From assembly GCA_030068145.1 (NCBI GenBank), contig JAPJBO010000057.1:420862-484861 (forward strand): 64,000 nucleotides of DNA, given 5' to 3'. A program made the position numbers and the translations under genes. The notes below the pieces were generated by a model. The model searched no databases. It saw only the letters and a program-made list of their open reading frames with translations, and was not told the origin of the DNA. This document shows, piece by piece, positions 11,656 to 23,302 of this stretch (position 1 is the first letter of the stretch; each line of letters begins with the position of its first letter). The stretch comes from Diplonema papillatum (Eukaryota; Euglenozoa; Diplonemea; Diplonemida; Diplonemidae).

Positions 11656-12207
11656 TGCAAGGTGGCCCAGTTTGCTGGGCATCAGCGTATTGCTGGTATT
11701 CAGAAGGCTGGGATCAACCCCTCGCATTAAGACCTGTGCTCTATGAACGGTGGTAATGGTGCCTTGCAAGTAATCTCTTCATCGGGATGAAAGCGCTTAC
11801 GCGTCCACCATACGCATACGGGTCGACCACCGATGTTACTGTGAACAAACCAGCGTGCCCAAAGCAGGCGTTCGCCGTGAATGATAAAGCCCTGATCCAA
11901 TACACACAAGTAAAAGAATAAAGCAAAACTACGCATTTCTTTGACAGGAATAGCCTCTTGGCAAACCCGTTTTCGCAGGGAAGGGGGTGGCACTGGCCTG
12001 CCGTCGCTCCCGGAACTGGCCGCTGCCAGTCGTTCACAGCCACTTGCCCACTTGCGCGTTTTCAGGACGATGCAGAAAAAGCGGACGCAACCTGCGCTTT
12101 CTTGAGATGCGTGCGCAGGCGGCGTCCACTGTCCGGCACGGCGCCTGCGGTAAGTGAGACAGGCGAGCTGCAAGGTCAACTTCAGGGATTAGTCGGCGCA
12201 CATCTGT
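11656..12207. other. Non-coding DNA between two rRNA fragments
   Basis: No gene seen. It includes the AGGGAAGGGGGTGGCACTGG block (about 11980) seen in other tyrosinase spacers, and a stretch near 11838-11880 (TGTGAACAAACCAGC, AGGCGTTCGCC) that recurs at about 44545-44580. Confidence 0.5.
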
Positions 12208-12312
12208 TACACGTTAACGCAGGTGTCCTAAGGCAAGCTCAGCGGGAACAGAAATCTCGCGTAGAGCATAAGGGTAAAAGCTTGCTCGATACACGATCTT
12301 CAGTACCGACGC
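12208..12312 (+). rRNA. Fragment of nuclear large-subunit (28S) rRNA
   Basis: TTAACGCAGGTGTCCTAAGG, then CAAGCTCAGCGGGAACAGAA, GTAGAGCATAAGGGTAAAAG and TTCAGTAC follow a highly conserved part of eukaryotic LSU rRNA (canonical CGCAGGTGTCCTAAGGCGAGCTCAG, GTGGAGCAGAAGGGCAAAAGC, TTTTCAGTACGAA) at roughly 80-85% by eye. Isolated from the rest of the rRNA and with changes at conserved sites, it is a dispersed fragment and not a functional gene. Confidence 0.8.
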
Positions 12313-12484
12313 CCTTCATGAGAATACGGGGCGATGAATAGAACAACCCTACTACTACTAATGGCCGCAAATTGTTGCTGCATACTTATTAAGTTGAACT
12401 TCTACGCCGACTATCTTCTTGCACCAGTTTTTTGAAAACGAGACTCTTGCTTTTGCAGGATACCATCCCCTTGTTATTGAGGGA

Positions 12485-12715
12485 GATGAGTAGCCCGATG
12501 CGTGCCGAGTACACCTTGTATTCAAACTGCACCGAATTATTGCAGCTGAACGTGGTGGGTGGGCTGGCCTAAAAGAGCACCATACCTTGATTTCAAGGGC
12601 GATGAGTAGCCCACGCAGGGCCAGTTGCACGTCTCATTCATGCAAGCTGCAGGTGAGGGGTCAGGCCTAAAAGAGCACCATCCCCCCCGGACGAGGGAGA
12701 TGAGTAGCCCACGAT
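12485..12715 (+). repeat. Imperfect tandem repeat, about 100-115 bp units
   Basis: GATGAGTAGCCC occurs at 12485, 12601 and 12699, and CTAAAAGAGCACCAT at about 12569 and 12666, so about two and a half degenerate units are present. Related single motifs occur near 21229 and 21382 (AAAGAGCACC). Confidence 0.65.
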
Positions 12716-13560
12716 GTGCCGTCACCCCCATCCATGCAACCTGCATCGAATGGCAACTGTAAGCAGCTTAAGGGAGAAGCTGAAAGAACGAATCCTGTTC
12801 CTCACCCCCCCTCTCTCTCGCAACGCTACCTTCTCTCTTTCGTTCTGCACTGTGTTTCCTCCTTTCTGCCACGTTCGTTCACGTTCTTCGGTGACGCAAG
12901 CTGGTAATATCTTCCCGATTTGATAAACACCGAAGACCATGCTTTGTCTATGCTTGATTACCGAGCAACAAAATGCCGAAATACTACGCTTGACGGATCA
13001 ACCCATCTGTCAACTGGTTCATGGTGCTGGTATCGTCAGCTTCTTGGCTTTTCGGTGCGCATTGAAAGGAACAATGGAAACACCAACACGAAAACCCCGT
13101 CATGTTTTGTTTTATCAAAACATGACGGGAAAGATCGCAAATGAAGAAAAAGCAGAAACATCCCCGGAAAGGAAGTCAAAAAGCGCAGAGGACCCCTCCG
13201 CCGCCGCGTTTCAAGGAAAATAGCACCGTTCTTTTGTTTCCGTGTTCAGACTTTGAAGTCTTCGTTCGTAGAAAGCGAAAAGATGACGTGATTTCGCCGG
13301 CATCATTCCAACTGGGCTACGCTGCAATGGCGAGTACCCGCAGCAACGAGAAATCGAACAGGAGAAGAATAAAGAAGACACACGAACCACACCATTAGGC
13401 CTTCGGTACAGGTTCACTTTTTTATACACACACAATCGCCTACCTCTTCCTCTCGCTCTCTCTCTCTCTCGTTCCTCACCGCGCTTACCACAACACATAG
13501 TTGCTGATACTTTCGTTTCTTACTTTCTCGTTGTTCTTTCCGCGTTTTGTTGTAGGATAC
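12716..13560. other. C-D spacer, middle part
   Basis: No gene seen. At about 13240-13390 it carries the GCCGGCATCATTCCAACTGG block that precedes copies B and C, followed by pyrimidine-rich DNA (13435-13550). Confidence 0.6.
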
Positions 13561-14723
13561 TGGGAGGAGGCTCGTATTAAACATGGCCCGGCTAAAATTG
13601 ACCATTCAGGGTGATCGGGGGGAGGTCTGACCTGATTATTCACACTTCGGAATCCTTGACCCTTTGACCCAGCCCTCGAAGTTGTTTTCCAAGTATATGT
13701 CGTTTTGCGAGCATTCCACCGAGGACCTCTCGTCCTTCCCGTTCGCCCTAATCGCCCCAGCCGACAAGAAGCCTCGTGCGTACCAGGGTTGCAAGCTCTG
13801 AATGGGGAAGGACCTGGGTGCATGCCGAGGTCGCTGTAGAAGACGTGGCAGAACGTGGTGTCTGGTCTGGATTATATGGCCGGACAAATACCGAAGGTGC
13901 GCAATTTGCCGCGGCGTCCACCAGACTTGAGCGTCGCCCAGACCGTCAGGCAGAAGCTGGAAGCGAGAAGCCGTTCACTGACGGCACCGGCGCGTAAAGG
14001 AAGGATTGCACAGCTGGAGAACAAGATGCAAAACCTCCACTGTGCTAACAAAGTGTAGTTGCTGACCGTGGTGCAGGAAGAAGAGGGCGGATGGCCTAGT
14101 GGCGCTGAAGGTGGAGGGGCAGTACACGGCAAACGCACGGCAGATCGATGCGGCGTTGCAGAAGGAGTGGGCGCCGGTTAACCGGATGTACGAGTGCAAA
14201 GTGGAGCCAAGCTATGAAGCGTTCCGGACGGAGTATGCTGAGTACATGGAACATCGTCCGATGGAGTGCCGAGATTTGACGGGCGAGGATCTGAAAAGCA
14301 TTCTTGGAAAGAAGCGAGGAAGTGCTTCATCTCGACGCCGCCACGCTTGGCGGGTAACGGTGGTCGACTCTTGCGAGAGAGCTGGGACAGACACCGGTCG
14401 CGACGCGAGTTCGGCGGGGTGCGACGCTGCAGCTTCGTGGCGAGCAGACGGGGTGGAGTGCGAGTATATCGCACTCACATGCGAGCGATGGAGGGCAGTA
14501 TTGCGATGCCATCGGCAGTGAACATTCTCAGCTTTCGCCCGCGAACATTTCAACATGCGTTGCAGGAGTGTGGCACGCTTACCGGAGCTGGACACTTCAG
14601 GTGTCGAGCTTCTGCCTCCAACACGGTATCAGATTCCAGCCCAATCCGGAGACAGTGTACACAGTACCGTACAACCGGCTCAGCCGAGGGAGACCCCACC
14701 CAGCCAACGTCTTCTTCCTGGCC

Positions 14724-14953
14724 AGCCCACTATATACTTAGAATAAAGGTTCTTGCAAGTTGCTGCGCCTCTTGCAAGATGACCGTCAAACGAATTCGCA
14801 GTTTTGAACCCAGGACGAGCGAGATGCGAGCGCGAAAAGGAGTCAGGAGGTCCTCCAATTTGTATTTCTTTCGTAGTGGAATTGATAAAAAGCGTTTCCG
14901 AATTTGATCGTATAGCACCGAAACCAGCAGCACAACCTCAAGGATTCAGTCTA
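14724..14953 (-). repeat. Inverted twin of the 230-bp repeat at 1048-1277
   Basis: Reverse complement of 1048-1277 with one visible mismatch. It carries part of the MITE-like block of the tyrosinase spacers, moved here in opposite orientation. Confidence 0.9.
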
Positions 14954-15000
14954 ACCCGCGGGTTCAGAGCGGTGATCTCGGCCACTTTAAGAACAATTTT

Positions 15001-15180
15001 GGCGAGCGACCAAAAGAATAGGCGCTGAAGTCCCCCGCAAAGCCTGCACCGAAGCGTCCCGGCTGACCACCAAAAGAACAGGCGCCGAAGTCCTCCGCCA
15101 AGGCTGCACCGAAGCACCCCGGCCGACCACCAAAAGGACCGGCACAGAAGCCCCCCGCAAACCCAGCACCGCGAGGCCGC
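15001..15180. repeat. 60-bp minisatellite, three units
   Basis: Three units of exactly 60 bases, each with ACCAAAAG or ACCACCAAAAG near the start and GCACCGAAGC or a variant near the end. Because 60 is a multiple of three, frames stay open; one on the - strand (14964-15209) reads as 20-residue Gly/Phe/Ala repeats. I treat it as non-coding for lack of other support. Confidence 0.8.
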
Positions 15181-16604
15181 CCACCGAATACTGAGAGCGC
15201 TGCGGTCAAGGCGGCAGGTGCAGATAGGTAACAAGCGCCGGAAGCATGACACGGTGCGCTCTAAGAGGTAGTCACGAAAGAGAACAGATGCAGAGTATCG
15301 CCACAGGTTCTTTGCATTCTAGATCATGTCCTTGTCGTGGAGCAGCAACAGCACAGTCGAGCCCAACCCCGAATTCCCGTTCACCGCCAAGAAGGCCGGT
15401 CCGAATCCGTCCTACGACCTTCGACGAGGGTTCCTCCCACTGGCATCTTCAGATGTATGTTCACCGACCTGGTGGTCACCCAGGTCATTGGGCATGCGCG
15501 TGTATGCTGCAGGGAAAGGGAGTATCTCGATATTGCGAGTTTCTTCGCTGGTGTGCTGTCACATTGGCGATGGGGTTGTCCGTAAAACGCACACACAGGA
15601 TCTCTACTCGTACTGGTCCGTGGACCCTATCGAACAGGGCAACACCGTGCGAGAGAACTCGGATGCATCTACCAACTGTAGGTTGGACTCCTAGGCAGTT
15701 GTTGAGGCATACCCTGCAGCCTGCGGATTCGGAGAGCCTCAAGGCGAACCAGCAGTTGCTGGAAAACCTGCAGGATCTGCCTTTGAGTCCTTGGACACAG
15801 GGAGGAGTCTGGAACAGGACGCGTCTTGTGCATGAGCGCAGATTCAACCATCATCTGACTCTTCTGTTTGCGGTTGCAACCTTCGGTACCACGAGTTTGC
15901 CATCCTTATGTCAAACTCTTCAATTCCAAGCAGTATTCGCGCCCGCCATCTCCCGATGACCTTCCCACTTCTGACCACGCTGCAGCAGTCACGTGTAAAC
16001 CGGGCAGACCCAGTCGTCCCCCATCTGGTCCCGAACGACGAGCACCGCTCCTGCACCCGAGTTTAGCCTTCGATGGTGGAAGCCGTATCGGAAACAGTGA
16101 GTCAACCCATCCCGGAATTCGTGCACCCGGTTGAAAGGAGTGTCCACTTCGGAGTCCACATTCACTTATGTAAAAAGTTGTAGAGTACGGGAGGAACGCA
16201 CAAGTGCAAACATCAGATTCTCGGTGTCACTTTTTCGGGAGACGCGGCTTTTGTATGAAACGTGCGAATACCAGGGCAAGTTGGAAGGCCAAATCAGGAA
16301 GGTTCATAGTCAAAGTGACCTACTCGTCGGACAGTCTCGTTGTGCAATGTGACGCTCTGGCGAATGAGTACTAACAGTAAGTAGTGCATGCTAATCCATG
16401 TGGTTCATGTACTCAAAAGAACTCAATACTAACAGTGATTGACGTGTCCGCTTGATTGCTGCAGCCACAGCTGATGGGCCCTGCTGTTCAGTATGCTTAC
16501 GACGAGGAATCCTCGTTCGCAACACCTTTCGAACCTAAACGAGTGGTTGGCGTGGCGAACGTGCCGATACAGGATACCATTTCTCACAATATACCCCGAC
16601 AAAT

Positions 16605-18918
16605 ATGCGGGCGATTCTACCGCTTTGCGTGTTCTTCGCCGTCGCAGCCGGCGTGTCGCCAACACAGGAGCTCAGCTGGGAACTCGACGTCGTGATCCGC
16701 AAGCACTGCACCACAACTTGCGGTGTGAAAGTAGCGGATGGCTGGTCGGGATACGTCGACGCGAATGAGTGTACGAAATGCACGTGTTTTAGCGGCGCAC
16801 TCTCGTATTGCCAGACGGACTACGAATGCGTGCGGAGGACGTACGGCAAACCCGAGTGCCTCGGCGAAGATGACGACTGCGATGGCCTAGATATCTACTG
16901 TCCTGCTGGTACTAAGTGCATGAAAACGGAATACGGCGAAACGAAATGCGTGCAGACTCCGAACAACGAAATCTGCGCCAAAGTTGCGTGCGACACGCCC
17001 CTTGCAGTGTGCAAGGTGTCCGCCTACTCGACTGGTATTTGCAGGCCGGGTTGCCAAAAGACGTGCGGCGGCTACGTCCCCCACGGGTGGTCCGGCTACG
17101 ACGACGGCTCGAACCATTGCAACCGATGCTTCTGCCAATCCGGGCAGATGACCTGCACGTTGATGTACTGCCTCAATGCCGACCCGTGCCCCGGCAGATG
17201 CACGCCGTACACACCACCAAAGCCTTGCTTCCTGACGGCCCTCAGCTCTTCGGAATTGCACATCGAGGCAGCCAGGCCGTTGACGGGCGCGCTGACGTTC
17301 CGAAGACTTTGCTGGAATGCGGCGACGTGCAAGTGCGGCTTCTACCCTCGCGTGCTGTGCTTCCAGAACCCGTGCAACACTGTCAGCTGCAGGGCCGGAT
17401 ATCACTGCGAGCCAAACTACTGCGGTGGTTGCAACCACAGGTACGGGCTTGTCTATTTTTCTGTGTTAACAATGCGCTGCAGGGAGCGAAGGGCTTCGTC
17501 ACCCCTGGACGGACAACACGACTCAACTTTTTCCCAAGCCGTGCGGTCCAAAAAAAAAAAAAAATTGCCGGAAACACAAAAAGACTTTAGTTCGGTTCGA
17601 GTCTTTTCATGATTCGGTTTTCTGTAGACCAAGCAGACACCCCTTATTACTCGCTCCCTCGGAAAAATTGAAGGGCATACTTTCAAACCACAGATGCGTC
17701 AAGGACAAGTGCCCAGGCCGGGAGCGAAAGGCGTACTCGTCTCTGTCTTGCGCCGAGAGGAACAGGTTTGTGCGTGCCATAAAGGAGCTGAAGTCGACGA
17801 AGCCTTCCGAATGGGACGACTTTGTGTCGATGCACGGGCAAGCATGGTCGTACGCCCACAGCAGCCAGGAGTTCTTCCCGTGGCACCGTTGGTACCTTAT
17901 TGGGTTCGAGAACGCTCTGCGATCGCTAGGTGGCGAATTCGAGTGCATCACAGTCCCGTACTGGGACTGGGAGAAGGACGCTGGTAGCGAATCGTCGACC
18001 CCGCCCCTGCGATGCAACACCTTCGGGAGAACCACAGGTATTGATGCTTCGAATTGCGTTGACGAAGGTGTTAGCGACAAGGCGACCTGGGCGGTTTCCG
18101 GCGGAGGCTGCTTGAGGAGAAATTTCGGCAGCTTCAGCTTCACCGGCGAAGCAACGATCATCAACCACATCACGACGCGTCCGTCGTACAGCAGCTTCCG
18201 GCCCCCTATTGAAGGATTGCACGGAACTGCCCACGTTTGGGTTGGAGGGCACATGGTCACCTCCGCGTCACCGGAAGACCCACTGTTCTGGATGCACCAC
18301 TGCAACATCGACAGAATGTGGGCCCTGTGGCAAGATTACCACGGGTACGACGAGGTCGCGAAGAACTTGTACAACGTGGTACACTACGCCAATGTGGGCG
18401 GGTTGAACAGCATCATACCGATGGACATTGACGCTGGCGGCAGTGTTATGTCTTACTTCACGACTCCTGTGTCGATCAGGGACATGATGCACATCCACGA
18501 TATGCCAGGAGGCAACTCGTACACGTACGGCAGTGACACGATCGCGTTCACATTGGTGGCTCCTGCAAGCGGATCGTGGTCGTGGGTGACACCGGGAACG
18601 TTGCCCAGGGTGCACTGCTTTGCTGCGTGCTTCATCGACGTTATCACAGATGTCCCGTTCACGCCGATCTGGTTCCACAACACGGCCATCCCGCTGGAAA
18701 CGAAGTACAAGGCCTTGAATTGCGAGAAGGATACCCCAGAGTCGAGGCGCGAGGCCTTCTATTCACTGGCACAGACCGAGTGCAAGATACTTTCCAAGCA
18801 GCCAATGGTTTCAGAAGATTGGATCAAGTCGATGTGGAAGGACTCGAACAGTACAGACGTGTTCAAGCACTGCTACGGAGTGGACGGCAGTGCCGACACT
18901 GCGGCTGGTAGGACCTGA
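16605..18918 (+). CDS. Secreted tyrosinase with N-terminal cysteine-rich domain (copy D)
   Basis: Exons 16605-17440 and 17694-18918 give 686 residues; the intron is 253 bases (GTACGG...CCACAG), at the same codon and phase as in B and C. The signal peptide MRAILPLCVFFAVAAG is followed directly by SPTQELSWELD: a 15-residue Thr/Val-rich linker present in B and C is missing. The cysteine pattern, CuA (YAHSSQEFFPWHRWYL) and CuB (LHGTAHVWVGGH, DPLFWMHHCNIDRMW) are intact. Divergence is scattered (for example NVVHYANVGGLNSIIPMD in place of NLHYANSAALDNIMPMD) and the C-terminus ends GVDGSADTAAGRT. It is an older duplicate than A-C. It should be catalytically competent by motif. Confidence 0.9.
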
Positions 18919-19289
18919 ACCACACCGCGAATGGAAACCGAAATGGAGTGAAGTCCCCTGAGCTGGCTGCGCCTACACTCAGAAACCGACCTTCCAATCC
19001 ACAAATAACGCTAGAAAATCAATCAAAATAAATTCCTCGGAGGCGCCGCCCCGGTGCGTATTTCGACGGAGACGAGGGCAGACACATTACACCCACACAC
19101 TGGAAGTTCTTCGTTGCATGCACACACTTCGTCATTAAAACCCGGGGTTACCTGTGTTCCGTTGGTTATTTACAGCCCACCTCCGTTGTGATCCGCATCT
19201 GGCGGCCTCCTCCAGTATTTCCTGCCAAGGAGGTGGCCGATGCAATACCGCAACTTACCCTTGGGTACTTACAGCACCAACCTTTTGTT

Positions 19290-19370
19290 GCTTGCTTTTT
19301 TGAAAGAACAGAGATGGAGCGGGGTGCGAAGAGCTTGATGCTACCTCCACGCTCCTCCCTCAAAAAGAAA
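19290..19370 (+). repeat. Tyrosinase 3'-flank repeat, copy 4
   Basis: Contains GAAGAGCTTGATGCTACCTC and CACGCTCCTCC, about 400 bases after the copy D stop codon. Confidence 0.55.
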
Positions 19371-19985
19371 AGAAGGAACAGCGTAGTGTTTTCGAAGCCG
19401 GCCTCCGGTTTGTGATCGTATTGCACCGATGGGGGTTGCCTTTAGCGCGCCTTTAGTGCCTTTAGCACAAGACGGACCCGACCCCTCGCTCCCGTCCGAT
19501 GGACCGCGATGTAGTGCGCTGTTTTCGATCGGCGATTATTGTGCAGATGGCGGGGTTTTCTTTCGCCCGTGTTCCATTATTGAGCCGAGCCGGTCCATCC
19601 CCTCTTGATAGACCGTGATAGACCGAAGAAAACAGCACCGGGCAATTCGATGCAGGTCTAGGGACTAGGGATGGACCTGATAGACCGTGGTGGACTGTGA
19701 TTCACTGTGAGAAACAGCGGCAGGCACTTCGATGCACTTCCAGACGGACGCACGTGCTGCCCTGCGATGCTACTAGCGATACCAAATTGAGCCGGTCCGT
19801 CCCTATCTCTTGAGTGCCTGCTGCAGTATGCAGCTCCCGCGCCGTTCGGCAACAGAAGCTTTTCGGCAGCCGCAATTAGCCCCATCGGTGCAAGGAACAA
19901 TTGAGAACGCAACGTACCGACCACATTTCGCAAAAAATAAACGCTGACTCCGCGATGATCGCCGGAAGCACCAAGAAAGCAGGAA

Positions 19986-20185
19986 ACGAATAGAAGTCGG
20001 AGGCTTCCTAACTTCTCCTGTCGCGCTCGCGAAGTCGCCCGTCTTGCGTTCAAAACCACGCGGCGGGGAGTCTGTAACAAAAGGCGGCTCTTGCACGCAC
20101 GCCAGCAAAGAGGCTTATTGTGCATGTTGCTTTGTGCTGTCGTGTTGTCTACGGTGCGGCCAGGGGAAGTTACGAAGTCATCTGA
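19986..20185. repeat. MITE-like block, degenerate
   Basis: The outer sequences CGGAGGCTTCCTAACTTC and GAAGTTACGAAGTCATC are an imperfect inverted repeat related to the perfect one at 5808-5938. Confidence 0.5.
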
Positions 20186-22962
20186 AAAGGGAACACCAAC
20201 GTGAAGTCCGAGTTGCCGTCGGGTGCCTGGGTCCTTTCGGCTCAAATGCTGGCCGCTCTTCCTGTCGATGCTCGAAGAGAGAGCAGCGTCACGCGCGTCG
20301 TTACGTGTGGCGGCCGCACTTCATTGGAGCGCTCGCCGAAAAACGACGGGACGCTGGTGAGGAACTAAGCACGAGTCTGTGCACGCCTGTTCCGGCAGCA
20401 AAACATCGCGAGCGTTACAGGGCACGATTCGTCAGAATTATCCCGCTGCTTCTTCCCGCAGGAGGTGTAGCGAGGCAGGTTGCCGGAGAGGGTTTGATGA
20501 TCCCGTCAGATCTTAGAAGATTAATACTATTCCGACGAAGAACTAACACTTGTACAAAGGTTATTACCCCGTCGCTCCCGAGAAAAACACCGTAATTTTA
20601 CCCCTCGCTTGGCAAGGATGCTCCACTGAACGGTGTACTAAGATCTCCCCTTGAACCTTGTCCCTATGGCGGTGTTGCGCAACTTCGCGCACCCCTCTAG
20701 GCTTCAGTTTCCTTGAGGTTCGTCCACCGACGTAGACCTTCAGAGCTGGCAAAGTCTTCGATGGGCCAGCACTGATACAATCAGACCCGTGAACCGCTGT
20801 GCTAGCGACGTGTGTCAAATCGTGTAGGTTGTCCTAGGCTGTCCGTGGCCCGCGGTACACGGCTATCTCCCCTTCTCGCAAATCCTGCAGGGAATAGTTG
20901 GCCAGACCTCGTGAGTTTGTGCTGCTCACAATTCCGGGAGTCGTCTGTCCGATCCCCGTTCAGAGACCCGAAACATGGCAGATAGGGACACATAACCCTT
21001 CCGAGCAGGTTCTTGCTGAGGAACACTCTCTTTCCCTTTGGTAGCCAGGGGACCAATTGCACGCACACGGATACCGCACTGAAGCATCCTTTCGCTACGT
21101 GGACTATCGCTACACAAAAGGAAATGAAGTGGACGGAAAGCACAAGATGAGCCGGCCCGCTCCTTTAAATTGAACCCGGTCAAGAAGCAGATTACAACTC
21201 CCCAATAGCTTTCATTGCCCGACTGGCCTGAAAGAGCACCATTTCCCTCACCAAGAGGGTGAAGAATGAGTCGCCCACGATGAGCCAGTCCATAACCACA
21301 GAAGCCGCAGTAATTGGGTGTTGATGAAGCTGTCCGTGTCTGCTGAGCGTTTCAAAACCGAAACGGAGCGGGTTGACCGAAAAGAGCACCGTCCCCTTTT
21401 GTCTCCTAATAAAAGGAACCATGAACCGGAAAAAAAAAAGAAAAGCATCGCCAAACACTGATTCTTGCCCTCCCCCGCCCTCTGTTTCCCTCTCTTTCGC
21501 TTGCTACTTTTTCTCTTTACACCAGTTCCTGAACGACCGAGCCATCCCGTCTTCTAGTTGCCGTCGCATAGCCTGGAAAAAAAGCATACTGTTCCAGAAC
21601 CAACTGGCACGGCGGAGCACCCTGCCCTCCTCTCTGGATTAGTTGCTCGCTTTTCGCGTGTGTTATGGTTTCGCCTCTGCGGTGGCGATGTACCATGCAC
21701 GACAGCGGCAGCGACGGTTTGCAGCTTCTGCGGAGACGGCTGACTGGCAAGCGGTCGCACTTGATTCGCACAGAGCTGCATCGCTTGTTTGCTGTCTCCG
21801 AAAACCCACACCGGAGCAGTTGCGGCTGCGTTAGGGAAAGTCAAAGAGAGACCCATACTCTGTCCACGCAAAGAACCAGCATCATATCCATCGTCATTTT
21901 CACCACGGTCTCCCGCGATGCGGGTTGCACTGATAGACAAAGGCTGATCAGTGCCACGGAAAAACATTATGGTTCTTCGCGTGTAAGGAGTGCGATCCCC
22001 TCTGGGTTTCCTGTACTTGGTGTTTCGTTAGCCGTTGTTCTGGAAATGTTCTGCCCGTACTACAAATGCACCACCGGTATTAGAAAACGAATGGAATCCG
22101 GAAACGGATGCAAGTGGAAGATGGAGGAAGGTCCGTCCTTTTTGCACGAGAAAAAGAAATTCAAAAAGCCAAAAGCAAAGCAAAACAAAAACAAAAACGT
22201 CAAACTGCTGCGATTCCCACACGGGATCGTCGGTATCACAACCGCTCACAGCCAACTAGAGCTTGAAAACATCGGCTTTTTTCAAAAGCACGTTACAGTC
22301 GAAACCATAGGTTTCTACAACAAACCTACGCATTCTTTTTTGAAAACCAGCTGCCCACCACGTTTTTGCAACCCCCCCCCCATTCACACAACGACACGCT
22401 CTGCCTATACCTCTCCACTCCAAGCGCTATCGCCACTCTCACTGCTTGTTCTTTTGTATAAGCACCTGCTTTGTAGGAAATACTTGAGGAGGCTGCCAGC
22501 TGCAAAAGATCAAAGGAGGTAAATGTGCTGTAGCCCACACGAAACACAGGTGAATCTGGGTGTAGTGGCAGGCGTAAGCGTTCAACAAAAGCGTTCTTCT
22601 GACCAATCCTCGCGTATTGCAGATGGGCCCGTCCATGTCAAGTCCAACGTTTTGCAGTTTTGAGTAGAAGAGTTCATGCACGGAAAATCCGTGCATGCGA
22701 CAGGGAGGGTGGGGCGAACATTTCCTCTGTTGGGTTCTTGCACTGCTAAACGAGAGAATGACGGTGGCCAAGCACATATTGTCGTCGCAGTGTCGCTACA
22801 TAGTATTCCGACAACTATGTATCAAGCGAACTTTCACTCTAAATAGGTGGTCCGCATCAATCGCGCCATCAGCATCGTCACCTGCAGGTCAGCAATACTT
22901 TCAAAAGAAACGCCGTCAAAGGCAACTGACTGAGCGAAGACCGCCGGAAACACACACTCGCC

Positions 22963-23297
<335 letters not shown>

Positions 23298-23302
23298 GCG
23301 GA

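Larger units (their letters stand above)
13561..16604. other. Insertion-rich spacer before copy D, no recognised gene
   Basis: This stretch has no counterpart in the A-B and B-C spacers. Several overlapping open frames of 120-240 codons exist on the + strand (for example 14099-14521 and 15246-15959), but none has a recognisable domain or splice support. One possible reading in 14300-14720 is broken by a stop. It could be a decayed mobile element. The last part (16396-16445) contains GTGGTTCATGTACTCAAAAG, a motif repeated at about 59290. Confidence 0.4.

Noticed and set aside
14099-14907. Retroelement-like coding region
   Set aside because: Overlapping frames looked like a frameshifted protein, but no reverse transcriptase, integrase or protease motif could be found.
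15246-15959. A 237-codon frame as a possible gene
   Set aside because: No recognisable domain, competing frames of similar length on both strands, and no convincing splice or start context.
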